From NCBI GenBank assembly GCA_963807305.1, contig CAWEBN010000008.1:467213-531212 (forward strand): a stretch of DNA of 64,000 bases, read 5' to 3'. Position numbers and translations under genes: made by a program. Numbering within the stretch: the stretch's first letter is position 1; every line of letters starts with the position of its first letter. The notes beneath the pieces were generated by a model. The model saw only the letters and a list, made by a program, of their open reading frames with translations. It did not search any database and was not told the DNA's origin. Source of the DNA: JAOPZW01 sp963807305 (GTDB taxonomy: Bacteria > Actinomycetota > Thermoleophilia > Solirubrobacterales > Solirubrobacteraceae). Shown in pieces: positions 27,584-36,340 of the stretch.

Positions 27584-28507
27584 ATGGCCCACGTCTTCGT
27601 CACCCGCCAACTGCCCGGCAACGCGCTCGAGCGCTTGGTCGCCGAGCACGACGTCGAGGTCTGGCCGGGCGACATGCCGCCGCCGCGCGAGGACCTTCTG
27701 GCCGGCGTCGCGGACGCTGATGGGCTGCTGTCGATGCTGGTCGACAAGGTCGACGGGGAGCTGCTGGACGCCGCACCGAAGCTGCGCGCCGTGGCCAACT
27801 ACGCGATCGGCTTCGACAACATCGACCTCGAGGCCGCGGCGGCCCGCGACGTCCAGGTCGGCCACACGCCCGACGTGCTCACCGACGCGACCGCCGACCT
27901 CGCCTGGGCCCTCATGCTGGGGGTCGCCCGCCGCATCGTCGAGGCCGCCCAGGACGCGCGCGACGGGAAGTGGCGCACGTGGGAGCCGCAGGGCTGGATC
28001 GGCGCCGACGTCCACGGCGCGACGCTCGCCGTCGTCGGCGCCGGGCGTATCGGCCAGGCCGTGGCCAAGCGCGCGTCGGGGTTCGAGATGGAGGTGCTCA
28101 TGGTCGACCTGGGCGACGACCTGCACTCGGCGCTCGAGCGCGCGGACTTCGTCTCGATCCACACGCCCCTGACGCCGGACACGCGCCACCTCATCGACGC
28201 CGATGCGCTGGCGCGCATGAAGCCCACGTCGATCCTCGTCAACACCGCGCGCGGACCGATCGTCGACCAGGACGCGCTCGCTGCGGCGCTGAGCGAGGGC
28301 CGCCTGGCGGGCGCCGGCCTCGACGTCACCGACCCCGAGCCGCTCCCGCCCGAGCACCCGCTCTACGCGACGCCGAACCTGCTGGTCGTCCCCCACATCG
28401 GCTCGGCCACCACGACCGCCCGCGCCGCGATGGCCGACCGCGCCGTCGACAACCTCCTCGCGGCGCTCGACGGCAAGCCGATGCCCTACGCCGTGCCCAG
28501 GCCGTAG
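27584..28507 (+). CDS. D-isomer 2-hydroxyacid dehydrogenase (glyoxylate/hydroxypyruvate reductase-like)
   Basis: 307 residues. Substrate-domain strand NYAIGFDNIDLEAA, dinucleotide motif VVGAGRIGQAVAKR (~residues 149-162), and the catalytic triad Arg in NTARGPIVDQ (~224), Glu in DVTDPEPLP (~250) and His in PHIGSAT (~271). NAD(P)H-dependent reduction of glyoxylate or hydroxypyruvate is the most likely reaction. The Ppx/GppA gene follows by 9 nt and is probably cotranscribed. Confidence 0.92.
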   Translation: MAHVFVTRQLPGNALERLVAEHDVEVWPGDMPPPREDLLAGVADADGLLSMLVDKVDGELLDAAPKLRAVANYAIGFDNIDLEAAAARDVQVGHTPDVLTDATADLAWALMLGVARRIVEAAQDARDGKWRTWEPQGWIGADVHGATLAVVGAGRIGQAVAKRASGFEMEVLMVDLGDDLHSALERADFVSIHTPLTPDTRHLIDADALARMKPTSILVNTARGPIVDQDALAAALSEGRLAGAGLDVTDPEPLPPEHPLYATPNLLVVPHIGSATTTARAAMADRAVDNLLAALDGKPMPYAVPRP

Positions 28508-28516
28508 CGCGCGGGT

Positions 28517-29476
28517 ATGCGCGTCGGCGTCGTCGACATCGGCACGAACTCCACGCGCCTGCTCGTCGCGGACGTCGCAGACGACGGCGGGCTGACCGAG
28601 CGCCGGCGCCGCTCGAAGGTGACGCGCCTCGGCGACCGCCTCGGGCAGACGGGCGTGCTGAACGAGGACGCCATGGAGCGTGTTCTCGCCACCGTGCGCG
28701 AGTACCGGGCGATCCTCGACGAGGAGGGCGCCGAGCGGACCGTCGCCGTCCTCACCAGCGCCGTGCGCGACGCCGCCAACGGCGAGGACTTCCTCGCGCG
28801 CGTGCGCGCCCAGAGCGACGGGCTCGACGCGCGCGTCATCGGCGGCGACGAGGAGGCGCGGCTGACCTTCCGCGGCGCGACGAGCGAGCGCGCGGCCGGG
28901 GACGCGACGCCGACGCTCGTCATCGACGTCGGCGGCGGCTCGACCGAGCTCGTCGTGGGCAGCGCCGACGAGGTGAGCTTCCACGTCTCGACGCAGGCGG
29001 GCGTCGTGCGCCACACCGAGCGCCACCTCGCGACCGACCCGCCGACGCCGGGTGAGCTGCGTGCACTCGCCGAGGACGTCCGCTCGGTCTACGCGGAAGC
29101 GGTTCCAACCGCGGTCCGCCGTACCGCGGGCGCGGCCATCGCCGTGGCGGGCACGGCGACGTCCCTCGGCGCGATAGACCTAGATTTGGAGCATTGCTCG
29201 CCCGACAGCGTCCACGGCCACGTGGTGTCCCTCGCCACATGTCGGAGGATCCTCGAGCGCCTGGTCGCGCTGCCCGACGCGGAGCGCCGCACGGTGCGAG
29301 GGCTGCACCCCGATCGCGCCCCCACCATCGTCGCCGGCGTGGTCATGGTCATCGAGGCGCTGGAGCTCTTCGGCCTCGATGCCACCGCGGTTTCCGACCA
29401 TGACATCCTTCGGGGCGCCGCCCTGGAAGTAGTGCATCAAGCGCGCCGGAACGGCGCGCCGGCCCCGCCGGCCTGA
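28517..29476 (+). CDS. Ppx/GppA exopolyphosphatase family protein
   Basis: 319 residues of the sugar-kinase/actin-like phosphatase fold. Phosphate-1 motif VGVVDIGTNSTRLLV at the N-terminus, the Ala-Ser region VLTSAVRDAANGEDF, the second phosphate loop VIDVGGGSTELVVG (~residues 134-147) and the family TPGELRAL region. Length matches the short actinobacterial Ppx1 type, lacking the C-terminal HD domain. It hydrolyses polyphosphate or pppGpp. Follows the hydroxyacid dehydrogenase by 9 nt. Confidence 0.92.
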   Translation: MRVGVVDIGTNSTRLLVADVADDGGLTERRRRSKVTRLGDRLGQTGVLNEDAMERVLATVREYRAILDEEGAERTVAVLTSAVRDAANGEDFLARVRAQSDGLDARVIGGDEEARLTFRGATSERAAGDATPTLVIDVGGGSTELVVGSADEVSFHVSTQAGVVRHTERHLATDPPTPGELRALAEDVRSVYAEAVPTAVRRTAGAAIAVAGTATSLGAIDLDLEHCSPDSVHGHVVSLATCRRILERLVALPDAERRTVRGLHPDRAPTIVAGVVMVIEALELFGLDATAVSDHDILRGAALEVVHQARRNGAPAPPA

Positions 29477-29796
29477 GCCGGATCGGCGCCCGAGAGCCGG
29501 CGATCCGAGCCGGCGAGCGGGCTCGCCGGGAACGCCTGGCCACGGCCGCGGACCGAATCGTCATCACCACTTCTGTTGGCCCAACTGGACGTATGTTGGA
29601 TGGCGCCTCGACGGTCAGACGGCGGACAATCGCACCGCTGGCGAAGGGGTGTTCGTGCCGTCATGGTGTGGGCTCTCCGGCTGCCGGCCTCATAGGTTCG
29701 GGCGAAGCCGCATCGAATCGGCGCCTCCCGCCGCTCGGACCGTCGAACCGGCCCCTTCATGGCACGTACCCCTGCCCGTCCTGTCGGGGCCAACTT
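29477..29796. other. Intergenic, no gene seen
   Basis: About 320 nt. Short frames here have no coding character. A TTGG...CCAA stem region and a TATGTT hexamer occur near 29576-29596. No RNA gene was recognised. Confidence 0.4.
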
Positions 29797-29822
29797 TGGA
29801 AGCCGCCTCCGGGCGGCTTCCA
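29797..29822. terminator. Hairpin downstream of the GNAT gene
   Basis: 11 bp stem (TGGAAGCCGCC / GGCGGCTTCCA) with a 4 nt loop, 6 nt beyond the minus-strand GNAT stop. Confidence 0.65.
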
Positions 29823-29827
29823 TCGCT

Positions 29828-30232
29828 TCAGGCCTCGCGTACGAGCTCGACGTAGCCGCGACTCGGGGTCGGTGAGCCCTCGTCGAGCCGGCGGAAGCCG
29901 AAGCGCTCGTACAGCGCGAGCGCCGGAGCGTTGCGCGCGCCCGTGCCCACACGCACGGGTCGCCCGCCCGCCTGCGCCAACGCGTGCCCGACGAGCGCCG
30001 AGCCGACACCCTGCCGGAAGCAGGCGGGCGCCACGAAGAGCCGCGCGATGACCATCTCGTCCTCGCCGCGCTCCAGGCCCACGACGCCCACGAGCTCGTC
30101 GCCCTCCGAGCACAGCCAGATCTCTTCGGCGCTCGCCTGGAGCCCTTCGAGCGTCTCGTGCAACGGCGGCAGGTCCGGGTAGCCGATCAGCTCGGCCTCG
30201 ATCGCGTACGCGGCGTGCTGGACGGCCAGCAC
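29828..30232 (-). CDS. GNAT-family N-acetyltransferase
   Basis: 134 residues from GTG 30232. The acetyl-CoA loop is CFRQGVGSALVGHAL (~residues 71-85), preceded by ARLFVAPA and followed by NAPALALYERFGFRR. Compared with the family, the first strand (R-R-A-x-x-x-D pattern) is missing from this start. In frame it can be read further upstream (TWRRADLADAALAARV), overlapping the end of the IlvG-like gene, but no ATG/GTG/TTG lies there. The true start may be an unusual codon, or the 5' end may be damaged. Confidence 0.75.
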   Translation of the reverse strand: MLAVQHAAYAIEAELIGYPDLPPLHETLEGLQASAEEIWLCSEGDELVGVVGLERGEDEMVIARLFVAPACFRQGVGSALVGHALAQAGGRPVRVGTGARNAPALALYERFGFRRLDEGSPTPSRGYVELVREA

Positions 30233-30266
30233 GCGCGCGGCGAGGGCCGCGTCGGCGAGGTCGGCC

Positions 30267-31919
30267 CTACGCCAGGTTCGACCGGCGGGGATAGACGACG
30301 TCGGGGTCGGTGAGAACGTTGACGAGAGCCGGGAGGCCGGCCGAGAACGCGCGCTCGAGCGCAGGCTTCAGATCGGCGGGCCGCTCGACCAGCTCACCGT
30401 GGCCGCCGAGCGCCGCGACGACCTGGTCGTAGCGTGTGCCCGGCCGCAGCTCGGCCGCCACGGAGTAGCCGTAGAGGAACTCCATGGGGTGCTTCTCGAG
30501 AGCCCAGATGCCGTTGTTCCCCATCACGGCCACCACGTCGATGCCGTGCCGGGCGAAGGTGTCGAACTCCATGCCGCTGAAGCCGAAGGCCCCGTCGCCG
30601 ACGAGCAGCACGACCTGGCGATCGGGGTGCGCGACCTTGGCCGCCAGCGCGTAGCCGGGCCCGCTGCCCAGGCAGCCGAACGGCCCCGGGTCCAGCCAGC
30701 AGCCGGGCTGGTAGGTGTCGACGACGCGCCCCGCATAGGAGACGAAGTCGCCACCGTCGCCGATCATGATCGCGTCCCGGTCGATGACCTCGCCGAGGTC
30801 GCGGTACAGGCGCATGGGATGCAGTGGGGCGCGGTCGTCGTCGAGCTCGGCGCGCTCCGCCGCGCGCTTCTCGTCCTCGGCCGCGCGCAGCGTCCGCGCC
30901 CATTCGCCCGTCTGCGCTCCGCCTCCGGCCTCGGAGCGCAGCGCGTCGAGGATCCCGGGGATCGACCCGTAGAGCTCGGCGGCCACCGCGCGCGGGTGCT
31001 CGCGCAGCGGCTCGGCGCGGTCGATGACCACCAGCTCGGTCTCCTCGCCGAAGGACTGCCCGAAGCCGAGCCGGAAGTCCATCGGCACGCCGATGACGAG
31101 GGCGACGTCGGCGCCCTTCAAGCCGTTCGAGCGCGCGCGCGAGAAGAACAGCTCGTGGTCGGCGGGCACGCAGCCGCGCGCCAGGCCGTTGAGGAAGACG
31201 GGGATGCCCAGCTCCTCGACGAGCGCGACCAGGGCGTTCTCACCGTGGCCCCAGTAGAGGTTCGTGCCGGCCATGATCACGGGGCGCTCGGCGTCGCGCA
31301 GGAGCGCCGCCGCGCGCGCGACGTCGGGCACCGGCCCGCCCGATGACAGCGCCACCCACCCTCCCCGCGACTCGGGCGGTTCGGGCTCGGGCGCCTCGGA
31401 GAACACGACGTCCATCGGGAAGTCGATGAAGGCGGGCCCGGAGTGCGGCGTGACGGCCGCGGTCAGCGCCTCGTCGACGAGCGCCGGGATCTCGGCCGTC
31501 GTCTCGGGCGTCGCCGCCAGCTTGGTCAGCGGCCGCATGAAGGGCACGTGGTCGAGCTCCTGCAGCGAGCCCTGGCCCCAGCGCATCGCCGGGGCACGGC
31601 CGCCGAGGACGAGCATCGGCGAGCCGTTCTGCTGCGCCGAGGCCACCGCGCTCATCCCGTTCGTCACGCCGGGGCCGGCGGTCAGCGCAGCCACGCCGGG
31701 CTGTCGGGTGACCTTGGCCCAGCCCTCGGCGGCGAAGGCGGCGGCCGACTCGTGGCGCACGTCGACGAGGTCGATGCCCTCCTCGCGGCAGCCGTCGTAG
31801 ATCGAGAACAGATGCCCGCCGGACAGCGTGAAGAGCTTGGTCACGCCGTGCGCCTTGAGGCGCTTGGCCACCAGCCGCCCCCCGTGGAGCTGCGTGGACC
31901 GCTCGGTCTCGGTGCTCAT
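30267..31919 (-). CDS. Acetolactate synthase-like ThDP enzyme (IlvG type)
   Basis: 550 residues. ThDP-activating Glu in RHESAAAFAAEGWAK (~residue 51), the IlvG-style TLSGGHLFSIYDGCREEGID near 30, the central FAD/ADP-like domain, and the C-terminal ThDP-Mg motif GDGAFGFSGMEFDTFAR ending in GNNGIW (~450-480). The match in wording to mycobacterial IlvG (Rv1820) as I remember it is close. Actual activity of that group on pyruvate is uncertain; 2-hydroxyacyl-CoA lyase is an alternative. Start ATG 31919 is supported by TAGGGT at -13 to -8. Confidence 0.88.
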   Translation of the reverse strand: MSTETERSTQLHGGRLVAKRLKAHGVTKLFTLSGGHLFSIYDGCREEGIDLVDVRHESAAAFAAEGWAKVTRQPGVAALTAGPGVTNGMSAVASAQQNGSPMLVLGGRAPAMRWGQGSLQELDHVPFMRPLTKLAATPETTAEIPALVDEALTAAVTPHSGPAFIDFPMDVVFSEAPEPEPPESRGGWVALSSGGPVPDVARAAALLRDAERPVIMAGTNLYWGHGENALVALVEELGIPVFLNGLARGCVPADHELFFSRARSNGLKGADVALVIGVPMDFRLGFGQSFGEETELVVIDRAEPLREHPRAVAAELYGSIPGILDALRSEAGGGAQTGEWARTLRAAEDEKRAAERAELDDDRAPLHPMRLYRDLGEVIDRDAIMIGDGGDFVSYAGRVVDTYQPGCWLDPGPFGCLGSGPGYALAAKVAHPDRQVVLLVGDGAFGFSGMEFDTFARHGIDVVAVMGNNGIWALEKHPMEFLYGYSVAAELRPGTRYDQVVAALGGHGELVERPADLKPALERAFSAGLPALVNVLTDPDVVYPRRSNLA

Positions 31920-31926
31920 CGGCCGG

Positions 31927-31932
31927 ACCCTA
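31927..31932 (-). promoter_or_regulatory. Candidate -10 (TAGGGT on minus strand) for the IlvG-like gene
   Basis: TAGGGT at -13 to -8 from ATG 31919; leaderless geometry, no ribosome site. Confidence 0.45.
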
Positions 31933-31998
31933 TCGACAGATGTCACGGCCCTGTCGAAGCCGCTTGTGGGACCCGGGCCGCCCGCGCACCATGAGGTC

Positions 31999-32187
31999 AT
32001 GACCACGACGCTCGACCTGCCCGCGCCCAACGCGCCGAGCGGCTACCTGCTGCCCGACCTGGCCGACCTGGTCGTCGAGTTCGGCGGCTCGTATCCGCTG
32101 CTCGGCTACCTCGTCGCGCCCGACGAGGACTTCGACGAGCCGACGGCGCTCGACCCGGTCATCTACGCCGGGCTGCTGCATCCCTGA
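31999..32187 (+). CDS. Small hypothetical protein
   Basis: 62 residues from ATG 31999, acidic, with PSGYLLPDLADLVVEFGGSY and LLGYLVAPDEDFDEP. No family recognised. CACCAT lies at -12 to -7. Divergent from the IlvG-like gene with 79 nt between starts. Codon use looks coding. Confidence 0.5.
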   Translation: MTTTLDLPAPNAPSGYLLPDLADLVVEFGGSYPLLGYLVAPDEDFDEPTALDPVIYAGLLHP

Positions 32188-32452
32188 GCTCGGCCTCGGC
32201 CTCGTCCCGCCACGCCGCGTGGGCGTCGAGGATGCGGCGCGCCAGCCGGTGGTTGATGAGCAGCACCCGCTCACGATGGGGTAGCTCGCGTGCGAGGGCC
32301 TCCGCGCTGTCGAGCGCGGCGTAGGACTCGGCGAGCGGCTCGCGCAGCGCTGCCAGCGAGCGCAGGGCCGAGGCGGCCGGGCCGAGGTGGCCGGGCCGTC
32401 CTACCTGGGGGTCGTCCTGTGACCTCTGGGCAGGACAGCTCTGCCGAATCAC
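32159..32452 (-). CDS. Doubtful small ORF, helical
   Basis: 97 codons; the C-terminal two thirds (LAESYAALDSAEALARELPH, RVLLINHRLARRILDAHAAW) reads like a genuine helical protein, the N-terminus less so. It overlaps the end of the preceding small gene by 29 nt in convergent orientation. No ribosome site. The start is unclear. Confidence 0.3.
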   Translation of the reverse strand: MIRQSCPAQRSQDDPQVGRPGHLGPAASALRSLAALREPLAESYAALDSAEALARELPHRERVLLINHRLARRILDAHAAWRDEAEAELRDAAARRR

Positions 32453-32731
32453 GTCGGCGAGCGCAGTTCCGACACGGTTCGCGCGTGTTTCACAGCCTCT
32501 GCCGGGGGCGCCGGCGAGGGTGGCCGCTTTGACGCATCCCAGGGATGCTCAAGACCGACCACCCCCTCGGGCATCTCCCAAGACCGTTGCGACACACACG
32601 CGACGGCACCCCCAAGACGCACACGATCGAGGACGACGACCCGCGCCCCGCACCGCCGGCCGCCTCCCTTCCCTCGATGAGCAGTTGGCCGCGCACCGCC
32701 GCAAGACGCCGGCGGACGAAGGCCGGGCGCC
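32453..32731. other. Intergenic region downstream of lysA with repeat and hairpin
   Basis: Holds a perfect GCATCCC-A-GGGATGC dyad (32534-32548) and one copy of a dispersed repeat (32629-32680). A plus-strand frame ending at TAG 32735 (TAGRLPSLDEQLAAHRRKTP) overlaps the lysA stop in a CTAG and resembles a peptide frame in the second repeat copy. It may be a remnant of a coding sequence. Confidence 0.4.
32629..32680 (+). repeat. Dispersed ~50 bp repeat, copy A
   Basis: GAGGACGACGACCCGC (32629-32644), an 8 nt variable gap, then 28 nt CCGCCGGCC...CTCGATGA (32653-32680). The same two blocks occur on the minus strand at 62658-62707 with a 6 nt gap. Confidence 0.7.
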
Positions 32732-33976
32732 CTAGACGTCGAAGCGCAGCAGGTCGTCGTAGCCCTCGCGGCGCACGACGACCCGCGCGTCGCCGTCGCT
32801 CACGAAGACGACCGGCGGGCGGCGCGCGCCGTTGTAGCCGTTGCGCATCGTGTGGCAATAGGCGCCCGTGGCGGGTACGGCGACCACGTCGCCGACCCGC
32901 GGCTCCCGCAGAGCGACGCCCGCCGAGAGCACGTCGCCCGACTCGCAGTGGCGCCCGACGAGGTCGACCGGCTCGCCGCCGCCCATGCGGTCGACGACGG
33001 TCGCCTCGAAGCGCTGCCCGTAGAGCGAGACCTCGAGGTTGTCGCCCATCCCGCCGTCGACGGCCACGAACGTCCGCGCCCCGCGCTTGACCGTGACGAC
33101 GCTGTAGATCGTCACGCCCGCGCGCGCGACGAGGCTGCGCCCCGGCTCGATCACGAGCCGCGCCGCCGGCGGCAGGTGCTCGCGCGCCGCGCCGACGAGC
33201 ACGTCGAGGTACTCGGCCACGCTCGGCGGGCGGTCGCCGTAGGTGTAGCGCGCGCCGAGGCCGCCACCGAGGTCGTAGACGGCGAACTCCCCGTAGGCGG
33301 CGAGCGCGGCGACCGCCTGCCCGAACGGCGCGGCGTCGAGGATCTGCGAGCCGATGTGGACGTGCAGCCCGTCGAGGCGCAGCTGGTCCGAGCCGCGCAG
33401 GCGCTCGATCGCCCGCCGGGCGTCGGCTGGGGCGAGGCCGAACTTGGAGTCGTCCTGGCCGGTGGCCACGGCGGCGTGCGTCTCGGGCCGGACCCCGGGG
33501 ATGACGCGCACGAGCACGGCCTGCTCGCCGCGCACGAGCCGCTCGAGGCGGTCGACGTCGTCGAGGTTGTCGATCACCACGGTTCCGACGCCGGCTTCGA
33601 TGGCGCGCTCGAGGTCCTCGTCGGTCTTCGCGTTGCCGTGCAGGTAGATGCGCTGCGGGTCGACGCCCGCCGCGACCGCATGCACGAGCTCGCCGGCCCC
33701 GGCGACGTCGCAGCCCAGCCCCTCCTCGGCCACCGCGCGCAGGCCGGCGGTACAGGGGAAGGCCTTGGAGGCGAAGATGGCGAGGGAGTCGTTCCACCGC
33801 GCGGCCAGCTCGTCGCGGTACTCGCGCGCCCGGGCGCGCAGCGCCGCCTCGTCGACCACGTAGGCCGGCGTGCCGAACTCGGCGGCGAGGTCGCGCAGGC
33901 GGCAGCCGCCGACCACGAGGTCGCCGCCGCCGTCCACGCGCGCACCGGGCGGGAAGAGGTCGACCAGGTCGCTCAT
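32732..33976 (-). CDS. lysA: Diaminopimelate decarboxylase
   Basis: 414-residue PLP enzyme making lysine from meso-diaminopimelate. N-terminal TPAYVVDEAALR, PLP lysine in IFASKAFPC (~residue 71), the phosphate-binding DLGGGLGARYT (~225-235), HVHIGSQ (~200), EPGRSLVARAG, and the second active-site motif CESGDVLS (~342, catalytic Cys) followed by GAYCHTMRNGYNG. Length is family-typical. Starts at ATG 33976, with a divergent MOSC gene 30 nt away. The isolated position, without other lysine genes, is common in actinobacteria. Confidence 0.95.
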   Translation of the reverse strand: MSDLVDLFPPGARVDGGGDLVVGGCRLRDLAAEFGTPAYVVDEAALRARAREYRDELAARWNDSLAIFASKAFPCTAGLRAVAEEGLGCDVAGAGELVHAVAAGVDPQRIYLHGNAKTDEDLERAIEAGVGTVVIDNLDDVDRLERLVRGEQAVLVRVIPGVRPETHAAVATGQDDSKFGLAPADARRAIERLRGSDQLRLDGLHVHIGSQILDAAPFGQAVAALAAYGEFAVYDLGGGLGARYTYGDRPPSVAEYLDVLVGAAREHLPPAARLVIEPGRSLVARAGVTIYSVVTVKRGARTFVAVDGGMGDNLEVSLYGQRFEATVVDRMGGGEPVDLVGRHCESGDVLSAGVALREPRVGDVVAVPATGAYCHTMRNGYNGARRPPVVFVSDGDARVVVRREGYDDLLRFDV

Positions 33977-34006
33977 CCGCGCAGTTCACCATGCGACCAT
34001 GGCCCG

Positions 34007-34763
34007 GTGCTTCGCGTCGCGGCCCTCGCCATCGCCCCGGTCAAGGGGATGCGGACCGTGCAGGCCGACGCGCTCGAGCTCGTCGAGAGCGGGCCGGTCG
34101 GCGATCGCGCCTTCCACGTCCGCGAGGCCGACGGGGAGATCGCGCTCACGATGCGAAACCCGCGCCTCGTACAGGTCGTGCCCACCTGGAACGCACCCGA
34201 GGGCGAGCTGGCACTGGCGTTCCCCGACGGCCGGCGAATCGCCGCGCCGGTGGTGCGCGGCGCCGCGGTCTCGACCGCGTTCTACGACGGGCGCGCCGTC
34301 CCGGGGCACATCGTCGAGGGACCCTTCGCCGCCGCCCTGTCCGACCATCTCGGGCGCGACGTGCAGCTCGTCGCCGGTGACGAGGGCGTGGTCGGCGGCG
34401 ACGACCATCCGGTGACGCTCATGTCCGACGGGTCGCTGGCCGCCGTCGCGCAGGCCCTCGACGGAGCCGTGGTCGACCCGCGCCGCTTCCGCATGACGAT
34501 CTCGGTAGCAGGGCGCCGAGGCGTGGGAGGAGGACGGCTGGGCGGGCCGCGAGGTCGCCATCGGCACCGCGACCCTGCGCGTCGTCGTCCCCACCGAGCG
34601 CTGCGTGGTGACGATGCGCGACCCCGACGACGGCCATGGCGACCTGCCGATCCTGCGCGCCCTCGCGCAGCTGCGCGGCAAGCGCGACGTCGCCTTCGGC
34701 GTGTGGTGCGACGTCGCTGCGCCCGGCACCGTGCGCGTCGGCGACGCGGTGGCGCCCGCCTAG
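34007..34763 (+). CDS. MOSC-domain protein, frameshifted
   Basis: Molybdenum-cofactor sulphurase C-terminal-type protein, about 251 residues if repaired. The N-terminal beta-barrel part (LAIAPVKGMRTVQADALELV) and the region to FRMTISVAG are in one frame. The rest, including the MOSC-typical EAWEEDGWAGREVAIGTATL and VPTERCVVTMRDPDDG (the conserved Cys region), is in the +1 frame to TAG 34763. The junction is near 34508-34522, one extra base. GTG 34007 is chosen, with GACCAT at -12 to -7. The stop overlaps the convergent cyclase stop in CTAG. Possible pseudogene or sequencing error. Confidence 0.75.
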
Positions 34764-36304
34764 CCGGAGCGCCGGCGGGCCACCGGCTCGCCCGCCGCGG
34801 CCAGCGCGACGTGCAGGGTCACGGGCTCGCTGCGGCCGCGTAGCGTGACGGTGCCGCGCTGGGCGAAGCCGCCGTGCTCATCGCGCAGCAGCGCGCAGGT
34901 CGCGTCGGTCACGAGCACGGTGTCGTTCGTCTCGCGCGTGAGCCCCTCCACGCGCGCCGCGGTGTTGACCGTGTCGCCGATGACGGCGAACTCGACGCGG
35001 CCGCCGCCGCCGATGGTCCCGGCCACCACCGGGCCGGAGTTGACGCCGATCCCGATCCGCAGGCGCCCGGCGTAGGTGCGGCGCACGACCTCGGCGATCT
35101 CGAGCGCCGCCGCCACGCCCCGGTCGGCGTGATCGCCGAGGTGCTCGGGCGCGCCGAAGACGGCGAGCAGGCCGTCGCCGATGAACTTGTTGGCGTGGCC
35201 GCCGTGACGCACGAGCACGGGGACGACGAGCTCGTAGAAGGCGTTGAGCTCGGTGACGACCTCGCTCGCGCTGGCGTGCTCGGCGAAGGCCGTGAACTCG
35301 CGGATGTCGACGAAGAGGACGGTCACCTCGACCTCCTCGCCCTCGATCACGGTTCCCTCCTCGAGCACGCGCTCGGCGAGCTGCGGGTCGACGAAGGCCC
35401 CGAACGCCTCGCGCAGGCGCTCGCGCTCCTCGAGGCCGGCGACCATCTGGTTGAAGGACTCCGCCAGGCGGCCGGTCTCGTCGGTGCCGAGCACGGGAAC
35501 GCGCACGCCGAGGTCGCCGGCCGTCACGCGCTCGGTCCCCTTGCGCAGGTCCTGGATCGGCTCGACCACCGAGCGCGCGAGCAGCGCGGAGAGCTCGAAG
35601 GAGAGCGTGAAGGCGACGACGAGCGCGAGCACCACCCCGAGGCCGAGGGCCCGCAGGCTCGGGTCCCCGGAGGTCAGGCCGGCGACCACGACGCCGGTGA
35701 CGACGTTGATGACCGGCAGCGCGACGAGCAGCTTGCCGCGCAGGGGCACCGAGCGGTTGCCGAGGTCGGCGCCGTCGGGCAGGTCGCGCGAGACGTCGGC
35801 GAGCACGGGGCGCATCGCCAGCTCGGTGACGAAGAAGCGCAGGAAGACGCCGTAGGCCAGCACGACCATCGCCCCGGCCGCGATGGCCAGGAAGCTCAGG
35901 AAGGTGCCGTCGAGCTCGAGCGTGACGAAGATCGAGATCGGGATCGTGTTGAGCGCCACCGGCAGCCCGCGCCCGAAGCGCAGAAGGTCCATGGGCAGGC
36001 CGGCGAGCGCCGACCAGGCGGCCAGCGCCGTCTCGGGCGTGCGCTCGCCGCGCAGCCATCGGTCGGCCGGGCGAACGAGCCGGTAGCCCAGCCACAGGGC
36101 GGCGCTGACCTCGAGCGACACGAGGACGGCCGAGACGATCGCGATGCGCCAGAAGGTGTCCAGCGAGATGTCGACGTAGAGGTTGAGCAGCAGCACGCCG
36201 CCGCCGACCACGAAGAAGGCCAGGACGAACGCGAAGGCCAGCACCACGCGCGGGTAGCGCGGCCCGAGTCGCTCGTAGAGGCGCTGCAGCGGGGCCCTGA
36301 GCAT
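34760..36304 (-). CDS. Membrane class III adenylate/guanylate cyclase with HAMP domain
   Basis: 514 residues. Six or so transmembrane helices (residues ~15-240), a HAMP linker SVVEPIQDLRKGTERVTAGD (~263-282), and a class III cyclase domain from ~330: metal-binding FVDIREFTAFAE (Asp near 332), NKFIGDGLLAVFG (second metal Asp, ~385) and the transition-state region FAVIGDTVNTAARVEG (~450-465) with the Asn/Arg pair present. All catalytic residues seem intact. The substrate determinant Asp of DTVN favours ATP. It makes a cyclic nucleotide second messenger, input unknown. Confidence 0.92.
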   Translation of the reverse strand: MLRAPLQRLYERLGPRYPRVVLAFAFVLAFFVVGGGVLLLNLYVDISLDTFWRIAIVSAVLVSLEVSAALWLGYRLVRPADRWLRGERTPETALAAWSALAGLPMDLLRFGRGLPVALNTIPISIFVTLELDGTFLSFLAIAAGAMVVLAYGVFLRFFVTELAMRPVLADVSRDLPDGADLGNRSVPLRGKLLVALPVINVVTGVVVAGLTSGDPSLRALGLGVVLALVVAFTLSFELSALLARSVVEPIQDLRKGTERVTAGDLGVRVPVLGTDETGRLAESFNQMVAGLEERERLREAFGAFVDPQLAERVLEEGTVIEGEEVEVTVLFVDIREFTAFAEHASASEVVTELNAFYELVVPVLVRHGGHANKFIGDGLLAVFGAPEHLGDHADRGVAAALEIAEVVRRTYAGRLRIGIGVNSGPVVAGTIGGGGRVEFAVIGDTVNTAARVEGLTRETNDTVLVTDATCALLRDEHGGFAQRGTVTLRGRSEPVTLHVALAAAGEPVARRRSG

Positions 36305-36340
36305 CGCCCTGGATCCTCCCAGGCGCGCAGGGCGCGTCGT

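Noticed and set aside
29649..29855. 68-codon plus-strand frame in the gap before the GNAT gene
   Set aside because: Ser/Pro/Arg-rich with no hydrophobic core, no start signals, and it runs through the terminator hairpin.
32852..34006. Plus-strand open frame upstream of the MOSC gene
   Set aside because: It continues in frame into the MOSC protein but is antisense to lysA and has no family signal; MOSC starts at GTG 34007.
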